A DNA stretch of 39,940 nt from Nocardiopsis sp. CC223A (lineage in GTDB: Bacteria > Actinomycetota > Actinomycetes > Streptosporangiales > Streptosporangiaceae). The notes under the pieces were generated by a model. The model was not told where the DNA came from. It did no database searches and saw only the letters and a program-made list of their open reading frames with translations. The position numbers were made by a program, and so were the translations under genes. Positions 10,178-17,214 of this stretch are shown in pieces (the stretch's first letter is position 1; every line of letters begins with the position of its first letter). The stretch spans positions 1-39,940 of the forward strand of contig NZ_JASFDV010000068.1 of assembly GCF_030766825.1 (NCBI RefSeq). Reading direction: 5' to 3'.

Positions 10178-11368
10178 TCAGCCCATGAGGGTGCGCACCG
10201 CGTCCTCGTACACCGCCTGCACGACGGGGACGGTGTCCACACGGATGCGTTCGTTGGCGGCGTGCAGGCCCTCGTGGACGGCGCCGAACCCCGCAGTGGC
10301 GGGGATGCCGAGCCCTGCGAGGTAGTTGCCGATGTTGGAGGGCCCGGCGATCTTCGCCTGCACGGGTATGCCGTGGGCGCGAGCGGCATCCAGGAGCGCT
10401 GTTCGCAGCGGGGCGTCCGAGGCCAGGGCGTAGGCGGGCCAGCGGGTGCGGGCCTCGATGAGGGTCGGTGCGGTGTCGGCCCAGTCGGCGTCGACCTTGG
10501 CGACCACGTCGGTCACCAGGTCGACGGCGTGCTCGTTTGTGAAGGTGGGGGTGGTGCGCACGTCCACGTTGAGGGTGCACAGGTCCGGTACAACGGAGAA
10601 GCCGTTTCCGGCGGTGATCGCGGTGACGGTGAGCCGTCCGGCGGCGAATCCGTCGGCGGCCTCGGGCAGCGGCTCGGCTTCCAGGGCCCGGACCAGGTCG
10701 GCGGCCTTGCTGATGGCCGAAGGGGTGGGGCGGCTTCCTCCGGAGTGCCCGGCGATGCCGTGGACGTGCAGGCGGACCCGGTACACCCCGCGTCCGCCGA
10801 TGACGAGTTTGTCCATGCCGGGGTAGCCGATCATCACCCCGCCGACCTGGTCGGGTGCATCGGGGCCTTCGAAGAAGGCTTTCGCTCCGCCGAAGCCTCC
10901 GGTGTGCTCATCCAGGTCGAACAGCACCGCCAGGTCCCCGGCCAGGTTTTCGGCATCGCCGACCAGGTGTGCGGCGAGGTGGGAGAAGATGGCGACACCG
11001 CTTTTGGAGTCGGCGGCGCCTCTGCCCCACAGCCACCCGTCTTCGAGCACGGCGGCGAAGGGGTCGTACTTCCAAGCGGTGGTGTCGCCGACGGGGGCGG
11101 TGTCCAGACAGGCGTCCAGCACCCAGGTCGGACCCGGCCGCCCACCGCGAACGCGGGCGGTGACGCCGACGGGGGCGCCGGTCCCCTCCCGCAGGACCTG
11201 CGGCGACAAGTCGCGTTCGCCCAACCAGGTGGTGAGCAGGTCGATGGCGTCGTCATAGGGGTCGATGCCACCGCGGGTGGGGATGCGCACCAGGTCCCGT
11301 GTCAGATCCAGGACCGAGTCCAGGTCGGCGCGGGCCCGCTCCAGAACGGAGAGGCTGGAAGCGTTCAT
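10178..11368 (-). CDS. M20 family metallohydrolase (ArgE/DapE/carboxypeptidase G2-like)
   Basis: 396 aa. Catalytic and dimerisation domains are recognisable: LDACLDTAPVGD (residues 84-95), GRGAADSKSGVAIF with bridging D120, FDLDEHTGGFGG (151-161), the lid HGIAGHSGGSRPTPSA, and HEGLHAANERI with the C-terminal His ligand. Family members hydrolyse N-acyl or peptide bonds of small amino-acid derivatives, often with two zinc ions. Odd points: the first-ligand motif xHxD reads A-C87-L-D89, and the usual Glu-Glu pair reads E154-H155, so two ligand positions differ from the textbook set. The ATG overlaps the stop of the upstream regulator (ATGA) with AGGAG in front. Last gene of the minus arm of the cassette; possible trimming, deacylating or self-protection enzyme. 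Confidence 0.85.
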   Translation of the reverse strand: MNASSLSVLERARADLDSVLDLTRDLVRIPTRGGIDPYDDAIDLLTTWLGERDLSPQVLREGTGAPVGVTARVRGGRPGPTWVLDACLDTAPVGDTTAWKYDPFAAVLEDGWLWGRGAADSKSGVAIFSHLAAHLVGDAENLAGDLAVLFDLDEHTGGFGGAKAFFEGPDAPDQVGGVMIGYPGMDKLVIGGRGVYRVRLHVHGIAGHSGGSRPTPSAISKAADLVRALEAEPLPEAADGFAAGRLTVTAITAGNGFSVVPDLCTLNVDVRTTPTFTNEHAVDLVTDVVAKVDADWADTAPTLIEARTRWPAYALASDAPLRTALLDAARAHGIPVQAKIAGPSNIGNYLAGLGIPATAGFGAVHEGLHAANERIRVDTVPVVQAVYEDAVRTLMG

Positions 11369-12141
11369 GCGGTCTCCTGGCGGGGTGGCGTGCTGGTCAG
11401 GGTCTGTAGCGCGGCGGTGGTCTCGATGCGGGTGGCGGCAGCGTAGCCCTGACGGGCGTGGTCCACCAACCGCTCGGCGGTCTGTGCGCCGAGCACCACC
11501 CCGGAATCGAAGCCGTACACCGAGGTGAGCGAGGGCAAGGGGACGACGGCCGCTTTCTCGGAGGTGACGAAGAACCTCTCGGGCAGGTCGGCGTCGATGA
11601 GACCGATGTGCAGGGTCTTCATACCCAGGGACCGGTCGTGGGGGTCGCGCAGCTCCAACAGCCGGTACAGGTGGGCGGTCAAGACGGGGGTGCGGGGCGG
11701 GCCGAACAGCAACCGGTAGTGCACCAGCGCGGGGCGGGCGGCCAGGGTCGTCTCGATGGCTTCCAGGTAGGTGAGGTCGCGGGAACGGGAACCGGTCACC
11801 GCCAGGAACTCATCAGCGCCTTGGACCACGTCCACCATCGCGCCCCGCAGTTCCCGGGGGTCGGTGAGCAGCCGGGGCGGTTCGTCGCCGGTGGTGCGTT
11901 GGTCCTGGTGGGCGAACAGCTCCGCGGCGGGCCGGTCGTAGTGGGCGGCCAGCAGTTCCCGGTAGCGGCGGGTGGTGGTGTGGCGTCCCAGCTCCCACCC
12001 GGAGAGCATGGACGGGGTGACACCGCTGGACCCGTCAGGGGAAGCGGCGTCCAGGTCGGCGCACACCTGTTCCAGGGTGGCGCCGCGGTCGAGCCGGGCC
12101 TGGCGCAGGGGGCTGGGGCGTGACGTAGAGGGCCTCAACAC
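11365..12141 (-). CDS. XRE-type regulator with C-terminal sensor domain
   Basis: 258 aa. Residues about 11-65 form an XRE helix-turn-helix: LRQARLDRGATLEQVCADLD, then SMLSGWELGRHTTTRRYRELLAAHY. The C-terminal two thirds (LTDPRELRGAMVDVVQGADEF, TYLEAIETTLAARPALVHYRLLFG, SVYGFDSGVVLG) resemble the phospholipase-D-like fold appended to many actinobacterial XRE regulators, but without HKD catalytic motifs, so it is probably a ligand sensor. The GTG start has GAGG 8 nt upstream and lies 19 nt after the ASCH gene stop; its own stop overlaps the M20 start. It is the only regulator inside the cassette and the natural candidate for binding the repeats in the divergent promoter at 12773-12819. Confidence 0.8.
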   Translation of the reverse strand: MLRPSTSRPSPLRQARLDRGATLEQVCADLDAASPDGSSGVTPSMLSGWELGRHTTTRRYRELLAAHYDRPAAELFAHQDQRTTGDEPPRLLTDPRELRGAMVDVVQGADEFLAVTGSRSRDLTYLEAIETTLAARPALVHYRLLFGPPRTPVLTAHLYRLLELRDPHDRSLGMKTLHIGLIDADLPERFFVTSEKAAVVPLPSLTSVYGFDSGVVLGAQTAERLVDHARQGYAAATRIETTAALQTLTSTPPRQETA

Positions 12142-12160
12142 ACCACAATCCTCGGGGAGG

Positions 12161-12667
12161 TCAGGGGGCCGGGGTGAGAGTGGTTTCGCGGACTACGGGG
12201 GTGGACAGGAGCTTGTCGCACACCGCCCGCCAGGCGGGGTGGTCGTCGACGAGGACGTACCCCTGGGGTGGGTGGAAGCCGTCGAGCATCTGCTCCAGTT
12301 CCGCAGCCGAGAACCCTGCGTACTGCCGTACCCGGCGGATCGGCATCGCATACCCCGTCGTACGGCCGTCTTTGGCCAGGTACGGTTCCACCGTCGCGCC
12401 GTTGCCCGGGCGCATCCGCTCGGCGATCTGGGCGATCTGTGCCGGGGTGCCCTCGATGGCCGGCTCCAGGTCGATCACCGCGCTCAGCCGACTCTCGGGG
12501 GCGGTCAGGTACACGAACCACTGCACCGGGACACCGGTGAGGAAACGGCGACGGAACTCGTGGTCCTTCTGGCCCGACCACATCAGTTCGTACCACTGGG
12601 CGTCCAGACACATCACCACCGGCACCGGGTCGGGTGCGGGCAGATCGAACAACGCTTCGTGCTCCAC
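12161..12667 (-). CDS. ASCH-domain-like protein
   Basis: 168 aa. The signature WYELMWSGQKDHEFRRR matches the ASCH/PUA-like consensus (yaelilsGeKtvElRrr), followed by beta strands VQWFVYLTAPESRLSAVIDL and a C-terminal helical part, LEQMLDGFHPPQGYVL. ASCH domains bind RNA or modified nucleosides; one member, YqfB, is an N4-acetylcytidine amidohydrolase. The GTG at 12667 is chosen because GAGGAG lies 6 nt upstream; the open frame extends further but without conserved sequence. First gene of the minus arm (ASCH, XRE, M20) and divergent from the five-gene arm. Whether it acts on a metabolite, tRNA or mRNA is unknown. Confidence 0.75.
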   Translation of the reverse strand: MEHEALFDLPAPDPVPVVMCLDAQWYELMWSGQKDHEFRRRFLTGVPVQWFVYLTAPESRLSAVIDLEPAIEGTPAQIAQIAERMRPGNGATVEPYLAKDGRTTGYAMPIRRVRQYAGFSAAELEQMLDGFHPPQGYVLVDDHPAWRAVCDKLLSTPVVRETTLTPAP

Positions 12668-12732
12668 TCCAAGCTCCTCGCGATCGCAGGGACGCGTGGG
12701 GCCACAGTAACCATCGGATGCGGTATGCGCAG

Positions 12733-12819
12733 CCGGTTGCCCGACTCCTCCCGATCCCTGTCCACCCCGCTTCGACAACCGGTGAACAGCCAGTGGGCAA
12801 GACGGCCGACAACCGGTGA
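12733..12819. promoter_or_regulatory. Divergent promoter with repeated CGACAACCGGTGA boxes
   Basis: The 13-mer CGACAACCGGTGA occurs at 12773-12785 and again at 12807-12819, 34 bp apart (about three helical turns), and an inverted core CCGGTTG is at 12733-12739. All lie in the 212-bp gap between the two arms of the cassette, so one regulator could control both. No clear -35/-10 pair was assigned. Confidence 0.55.
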
Positions 12820-12879
12820 TCTGGTCCGCGAGACACGGCAGGGCGACCCTGGGAGCACACCCACTCGTTGGAGGTCCCC

Positions 12880-13983
12880 ATGCCACCGCGAACGATCGGA
12901 TTCCCCCGCGAGACCGGCCCCGGTGAGCGCAGGACCCTGCTCACCCCCCACCTGGCCCGCACCCTGACCGATGCCGGATACCGGGTGCTGGCCGAACCCG
13001 GCCTCGGCGCCGGGATCGACCGGCCCGACCGGGACCTGGAGGCGGTGGGGGTGAAGTTCACCGACCAGGCCCAGGTGTGGGCCGCGCCCCTGGTACTGCG
13101 GTACAAGCCCGGCCCGCACCAGGACCTGCGCCGACTGGCCCCGGGGCAGAGCATCGGGGCGATCTTCCACGCCGAAGGCGACCCGCGCATGCTCACCGCC
13201 CTGACCGCGACCGGTGTGTCCGCGTACAGCTACGAGTTCTGGCACGAGCACGACCGGTTCCCCCTGGCGGCGGCCGGAGGACGCATCGCCGGGGCACTGG
13301 CGGTACACGAGGGCGCCCGCGCGCTACGCCACCCTCGGGGCCGCGGGATCCTGCTGGACCACACCCCCGGAGCCCCGCCCACGCGGGTGCTGGTGATCGG
13401 CAACGGCAACGTCGGCCACGCCGCCGCCGTGACCGCCACCGCCCTGGGCGCCCACGTCACGATCCTGACCCGCACCCCGGGCACCGCGGACGCTTACGCC
13501 GGCCGCACCCCGGCCGGTGCGGTGGTGGCCGCCAACACCCCCGACCGGCTGGCCGCCGAGCTGGCGAAGGCGGATCTGGTCATCGGTGCCCTGCTGATCT
13601 CCACCCACACCACCCCGGCCATGATCGACCTCCCCCACCTGGCCACGATGCGGCCCGGCGCGGTCATCGTGGACGCCACCTGCGGGTACGGGCCCGGCTA
13701 CCTGCCCACCGCCGGGCCCGTCCAAGATCCCGGGGACGACCCGCTCATCGTCGAGGGAGTGCTGCACGTCAAACTCGATGCCCTGCCCCGCCTGGTCCCG
13801 CACACCGCCTCCCACGCCTACGCCCACGCCGCCGCCCCGTACCTGCTGCGCCTGGCTGGCCACGCCCTCGACGGCGCCCCGGACCAGGGGGCGCACAGCG
13901 CCCTGATCGCCCAAGGCGGGATGCTGGCCCACCCGGTGGTGCGTGAGCACGCCGACCTGTACCGCACCGGGCGGGCCGCATGA
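12880..13983 (+). CDS. Alanine dehydrogenase / PNT-like amino-acid dehydrogenase
   Basis: 367 aa. The N-terminal AlaDh/PNT domain begins RTIGFPRETGPGERRTLLTP and keeps the substrate-contact Lys (LRYKPG) and His (IFHAEG). The C-terminal Rossmann domain has VLVIGNGNVGHAAA (GxGxxG), so NAD(P) binding is likely. The later active-site Asp of true alanine dehydrogenases (motif AIDQGG) is replaced by TCGYGPG, so the substrate probably differs; saccharopine- or opine-type reductive condensation is possible. ATG at 12880 with GGAGG 5 nt upstream. First gene of the plus arm; the next start overlaps its stop (ATGA). Confidence 0.8.
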   Translation: MPPRTIGFPRETGPGERRTLLTPHLARTLTDAGYRVLAEPGLGAGIDRPDRDLEAVGVKFTDQAQVWAAPLVLRYKPGPHQDLRRLAPGQSIGAIFHAEGDPRMLTALTATGVSAYSYEFWHEHDRFPLAAAGGRIAGALAVHEGARALRHPRGRGILLDHTPGAPPTRVLVIGNGNVGHAAAVTATALGAHVTILTRTPGTADAYAGRTPAGAVVAANTPDRLAAELAKADLVIGALLISTHTTPAMIDLPHLATMRPGAVIVDATCGYGPGYLPTAGPVQDPGDDPLIVEGVLHVKLDALPRLVPHTASHAYAHAAAPYLLRLAGHALDGAPDQGAHSALIAQGGMLAHPVVREHADLYRTGRAA

Positions 13984-14753
13984 ACGCCGCCCATCCGATC
14001 AGCGCGGACCGGGTGGTCGACGGGTACCGGCACCGTGTGGCCCTGGCGCGCGCCGAGGCCCGCCCCGTCCTTCCGGCCCTGCTCCCCGCAGCCCTGGCCG
14101 GGGAGGAGGAGGTGGTGGAGTTTCCCTGCGGGGTCGGCCATTTCCTCACCGCCTACGCCCAGGCGAAGGTGCGGGTGCGTTTGGTCGACGGGTCGGCGCC
14201 CATGCTCGCCGAAGCCATCCGCCGGGCTCGCGACGCCGGGGTCGCGGAGCTGGGGGTGGGCCACCACCTCCTGCACGCGTTGCCCGCTCTGCCCGCTGCG
14301 GGGTTGATGGTGGTGGCCAACGGCGCCTTCGACCAGCTCGCCGCCCCCACTGGACCGGCCGCGGTCCTGGCCCGGCTGCGGGAGGCGGTGCCCACCAACG
14401 CCCGGCTGCTGCTCCAGGCCGTGGACCCGGACGGTGGCGGTACCGCCTTCTACACACCCAGCCTCCCCGAGGGTGTGTGGAGCCACGACCACATCTTCAC
14501 CACCCCTGGCGGGCGCACGGTGGCGCGCCACCGCCGCCAGCACCACACCCCGGACCGGTCCCGGGTGGACATCGAGTTCACCTACACCACCGGCCTTTCC
14601 AGTACACCCGTTCTGACGGCCCGGGTGTCCCTGATCCTGTCCAGCCCCGATCGGGTGCGCTCCGCCGCAGCAACCGCGGGATGGCGCCCGGTGACCCGAG
14701 CCCGTCACGCAGGTTTCGCCGAGCTCCTCCTCGAAGCCGGAGAGGTCCGGTGA
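13980..14753 (+). CDS. Class I SAM-dependent methyltransferase-fold protein (first of two)
   Basis: 257 aa. SAM-binding motif I appears as EEVVEFPCGVGHFLTAYA, motif II as VRLVDGSAPMLAEAIRRAR, and a post-motif strand as GLMVVANGAFDQLA. The C-terminal half has the beta-sheet pattern common in small-molecule methyltransferases (YTTGLSSTPVLTARVSLILSS, AATAGWRPVTRAR). The Pro in motif I (EFPCGVG rather than DLGCGTG) is unusual. Because a SpeD-like enzyme is encoded two genes downstream, an aminopropyltransferase-like use of a SAM derivative is an alternative to methylation. Overlaps both neighbours by 4 nt. Confidence 0.8.
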   Translation: MNAAHPISADRVVDGYRHRVALARAEARPVLPALLPAALAGEEEVVEFPCGVGHFLTAYAQAKVRVRLVDGSAPMLAEAIRRARDAGVAELGVGHHLLHALPALPAAGLMVVANGAFDQLAAPTGPAAVLARLREAVPTNARLLLQAVDPDGGGTAFYTPSLPEGVWSHDHIFTTPGGRTVARHRRQHHTPDRSRVDIEFTYTTGLSSTPVLTARVSLILSSPDRVRSAAATAGWRPVTRARHAGFAELLLEAGEVR

Positions 14754-15448
14754 GCGCCCTGCCGTCCACCGTGGCGGACGCCGATGCCTACCACCGCCGC
14801 TACTACTCCGACACCTTCCGCTTCGGCCAGGGCACCGAGCAGATCCTGGACCTGCTCACCCGCATCCCGCCTGTCGCCTCCTGGACCGACCTGGGATCCG
14901 GGTCCGAGAGCCTGCTGTGGGCCTGCGCCCTACGGGCGGTGCGGCTCACGGCAGTGGACGCCGACCCCGCCCGTCTGACCCGTCTGGCCGCGGACGCCCA
15001 CGCCGGGAACCCACGCGACGTCCACCGCATCGCCCTGGCGCTGGCCGGTACCGCCCCCACCACCGAGGTGTTCGCCACCCGCACCCGATCCCTGCACACC
15101 ACCCTGATCGCCGACCTGTTCACCCCCCGCTCCCCCACCCCGCCGGCCCTGGACCGTGCGCTGGGCGCGGATCTGGTCACCCAGTTCGGGCTCCTGGGCC
15201 TGACCACCACTCCGGCCCATTTCCTCCACGCCTTCGCCCGCCTGCACGCGCGCCTGCCCGTAGGCGGCTGGGCGGCCGGGGCGAACTGGGTCCCCGCCGA
15301 CCCGGAAGGCCGGGTCACCCTCACCCAAGCCCTGTACCGGCACACCGCCCACCGGTCCGGCCTGGACCTGCTCCACCTGGCCGCCCTGTCCAGCGCCGAC
15401 CCCGACTTCCCGCTCGTGTGGACCTACCTCGCCCGGAGGCACTCGTGA
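14750..15448 (+). CDS. Class I SAM-dependent methyltransferase-fold protein (second)
   Basis: 232 aa starting at a GTG that overlaps the upstream stop (GTGA), with GGAGAGG 5 nt in front. The N-terminus YHRRYYSDTFRFGQGTEQIL precedes motif I, WTDLGSGSESLLWACAL, and motif II, LTAVDADPARLTRLA. Later sequence, GADLVTQFGLLGLTTTPAHF, replaces the usual motif IV region. It is not obviously a recent duplicate of the preceding gene. The exact transferase type cannot be assigned. Its position inside an uninterrupted coupled operon suggests it works on the same intermediate as its neighbours. Confidence 0.75.
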   Translation: MSALPSTVADADAYHRRYYSDTFRFGQGTEQILDLLTRIPPVASWTDLGSGSESLLWACALRAVRLTAVDADPARLTRLAADAHAGNPRDVHRIALALAGTAPTTEVFATRTRSLHTTLIADLFTPRSPTPPALDRALGADLVTQFGLLGLTTTPAHFLHAFARLHARLPVGGWAAGANWVPADPEGRVTLTQALYRHTAHRSGLDLLHLAALSSADPDFPLVWTYLARRHS

Positions 15449-16563
15449 ACCCCGACCCCACCGGCCTGTACTTCGCTCCCACCGGCATCGCCCACCTCAC
15501 CGCCACCAACACCGACCTGATCCGCGCCGCCGCCCGCGACCGGAGCCGGTTGCGTGTGACCACCGCCGCCCAGCTCAACGGCCACCCCCACCTGGGCACC
15601 GTCACCACGATCATGGCCACCTTCGCCCTCACCGCCCGCTTCTCCCACGATCTCGATCTGCCCGCCACCCTGGTCTTCGACGCCCTGGAGAACGCCCCCG
15701 CCGAGTACCGCACCATCAACGGCCGCCACTACACCCGCAACGTCGAAGACCTCGTCGCCTCCGGACAGCTCGACGGCACCGAGCGCGCCTCCGGGTTCCG
15801 GCGCCTGCTCGCCTGGGCCTCGGCCCGCTCCGGGGTGCCCTGGCAGGAACGCCCCTACACCGCCTATCAGCAACTCGCGCCGGTCCGAGAGTGCCTGCAC
15901 GCCATCGCCCGCCGCCGACCGGAGTTCGCACCCCTGCTGGCACCCGCCGACGGCCGTATCCGCATCCGCCCCCGCTGCCCGCGGTGCCGCCTCATGGACA
16001 AGGACGCCCACCACCTGACCATCACCGCCGCCGACGGTGCGGTGCTGCTGGACTCGGCCTGCCCCGACCACGGCCCCTACCGGGAGACCGTCCCCGTCCA
16101 CAGCGGCGGCGGCTGGTACGACGCCAACACCCCCGTGCGGTCGGTGCAGAAGGTCGCCCTGCTGGCAGCCGAACGAGACCTCTACGACGCCTGCTCGGTC
16201 AGCATCGACGGCCCCGACTGGGGCGGCGCCTGGTTCGCACACGTCATCGCCCCCGCCTTGGCCCTGCTCGGGGTGCCTGTGCGGGAGTGGCCGGTCAGCG
16301 TGTTCACGCCGATGGTGCTGGACCGCACCGGCGGCAAGCTCTCCAAGTCCCTGTACGTCAAGTACGGCACCGAGTACGCAGATCTGCCCCCGGCGTTCCT
16401 GGACCTGGACACGCTCCTGGACACCTATGGCGAGAACGCCCTGGAAGCCCTGTGGGAAGAGGCAGGACGGTGGGCGACCGAGCCGCGCCGCCTGCACCGC
16501 TCCTACACCGTCGACTACCTGGCCTCGCTCATCCCCACCGCCCGGATCGGAGAAGCCGCATGA
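15445..16563 (+). CDS. Class I lysyl-tRNA-synthetase-like adenylating enzyme lacking the anticodon-binding domain
   Basis: 372 aa from a GTG overlapping the previous stop (GTGA) with GGAGG 5 nt upstream. The HIGH-type motif is HPHLGT (about residue 46) and the KMSKS-type motif is GGKLSKS (about residue 296), so a class I aminoacyl-adenylate active site is intact. A zinc-knuckle-like block RCPRC ... ACPDH lies between them (about residues 175-210), with SGGGWYDANTPVR and DWGGAWFAHV matching the class I LysRS core. Archaeal/bacterial class I LysRS has about 500 or more residues and ends in a large alpha-helical anticodon cage; only about 75 residues follow KLSKS here. I infer an amino acid-activating enzyme that joins the aminoacyl group to a small molecule or carrier rather than decoding tRNA. 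Confidence 0.8.
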   Translation: MNPDPTGLYFAPTGIAHLTATNTDLIRAAARDRSRLRVTTAAQLNGHPHLGTVTTIMATFALTARFSHDLDLPATLVFDALENAPAEYRTINGRHYTRNVEDLVASGQLDGTERASGFRRLLAWASARSGVPWQERPYTAYQQLAPVRECLHAIARRRPEFAPLLAPADGRIRIRPRCPRCRLMDKDAHHLTITAADGAVLLDSACPDHGPYRETVPVHSGGGWYDANTPVRSVQKVALLAAERDLYDACSVSIDGPDWGGAWFAHVIAPALALLGVPVREWPVSVFTPMVLDRTGGKLSKSLYVKYGTEYADLPPAFLDLDTLLDTYGENALEALWEEAGRWATEPRRLHRSYTVDYLASLIPTARIGEAA

Positions 16564-16913
16564 TCTGCCTGGCCGTCGACCTGACCGGCTGCACCTCCCC
16601 CGGCCCCGACCCCGCGACGGTGGGAGAGGCGATGCACGCCACTGCCCGGCTCCTCGGCGTGCGGGTGCTCTTGGAGGCCCCCGTCCAGTACCCCGATCAC
16701 GGGCTCACCTTCATGATGGCGCTGGCCGAGTCCCACCTGGTGGTGTCCACCTGGCCCGAACACCGTATGGTCCAGATCGACCTGGTCTCCTGCCGCGCCG
16801 ACGCCCCGGCCGCCACCGCTCTGGAACCGCTCCTGGACCTGTTCTCCCCGGCACACGTCGCCATCCACCGTGTGGACCGGACGAATCCCCGCATCCTGCC
16901 ACTGGCCGTGTGA
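16560..16913 (+). CDS. SpeD-like (S-adenosylmethionine decarboxylase family) pyruvoyl enzyme
   Basis: 117 aa, the normal length for bacterial SpeD. LAESHLVVSTWPEHRM aligns with the self-cleavage site ESHLxxHTWPE: E57-S58 is the predicted cleavage point, S58 becoming the pyruvoyl group, and C78 in LVSC matches the catalytic Cys. The His that promotes processing in characterised SpeD (HTWPE) is Ser63 here. SpeD homologs with altered active sites have been shown to decarboxylate ornithine or arginine instead of AdoMet, so the substrate is open. The ATG overlaps the preceding stop (ATGA). Last gene of the five-gene arm; the flanking direct repeat starts 4 bp after its stop. Confidence 0.85.
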   Translation: MICLAVDLTGCTSPGPDPATVGEAMHATARLLGVRVLLEAPVQYPDHGLTFMMALAESHLVVSTWPEHRMVQIDLVSCRADAPAATALEPLLDLFSPAHVAIHRVDRTNPRILPLAV

Positions 16914-16917
16914 CGGC

Positions 16918-16942
16918 GACGATCACGCCCCCCTCTGGCGCA
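16918..16942. repeat. Right copy of the island-flanking direct repeat
   Basis: GACGATCACGCCCCCC followed by TCTGGCGCA, same orientation as 9970-9995, differing by one substitution and one deleted base. It begins 4 bp after the SpeD-like stop and is followed at once by a truncated DUF397 gene. Confidence 0.6.
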
Positions 16943-17056
16943 TCGAAGCCCCGTCGGTGGAGAGGTCGCGGCCTCGACGCAGTTCTGCGACTGAGGGTTG
17001 CCATAGGACGACTTGAGGAAGGTGAGGGGACGGGAGCTCTCAACCTGCACCGTCAT
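16943..17056 (-). pseudogene. Truncated DUF397 gene
   Basis: From an ATG at 17056 the minus strand encodes MTVQVESSRPLTFLKSSYG and then NPQSQNCVEAA, the N-terminal half of a DUF397 protein (consensus xFRKSSYSxxxxxCVEVA). Homology stops after CVEAA; the usual RDS and W-x-x-F blocks are missing and the direct repeat follows. It looks cut by the event that created the repeat. Confidence 0.65.
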
Positions 17057-17170
17057 GCCTGCCTCGTTCCCCACCCTCGGCCGCCCACACGGCCTGTCCT
17101 CATGAGGCCACCGGCTCTTCGGGTCCTTCCCGCCCGTTCCCGCCGGAGTGCAGTGAGCCCGGGAACTGAG

Positions 17171-17199
17171 AAGGGACCCCCGCACAGCGGGGGTCCCTT
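17171..17199. terminator. Hairpin terminator after the DUF397 gene
   Basis: Perfect 13-bp stem AAGGGACCCCCGC / GCGGGGGTCCCTT with an ACA loop, 15 bp past the DUF397 stop. A-rich and T-rich ends make it able to work in both directions. Confidence 0.85.
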
Positions 17200-17214
17200 T
17201 CGTGTGGGTGCTCG

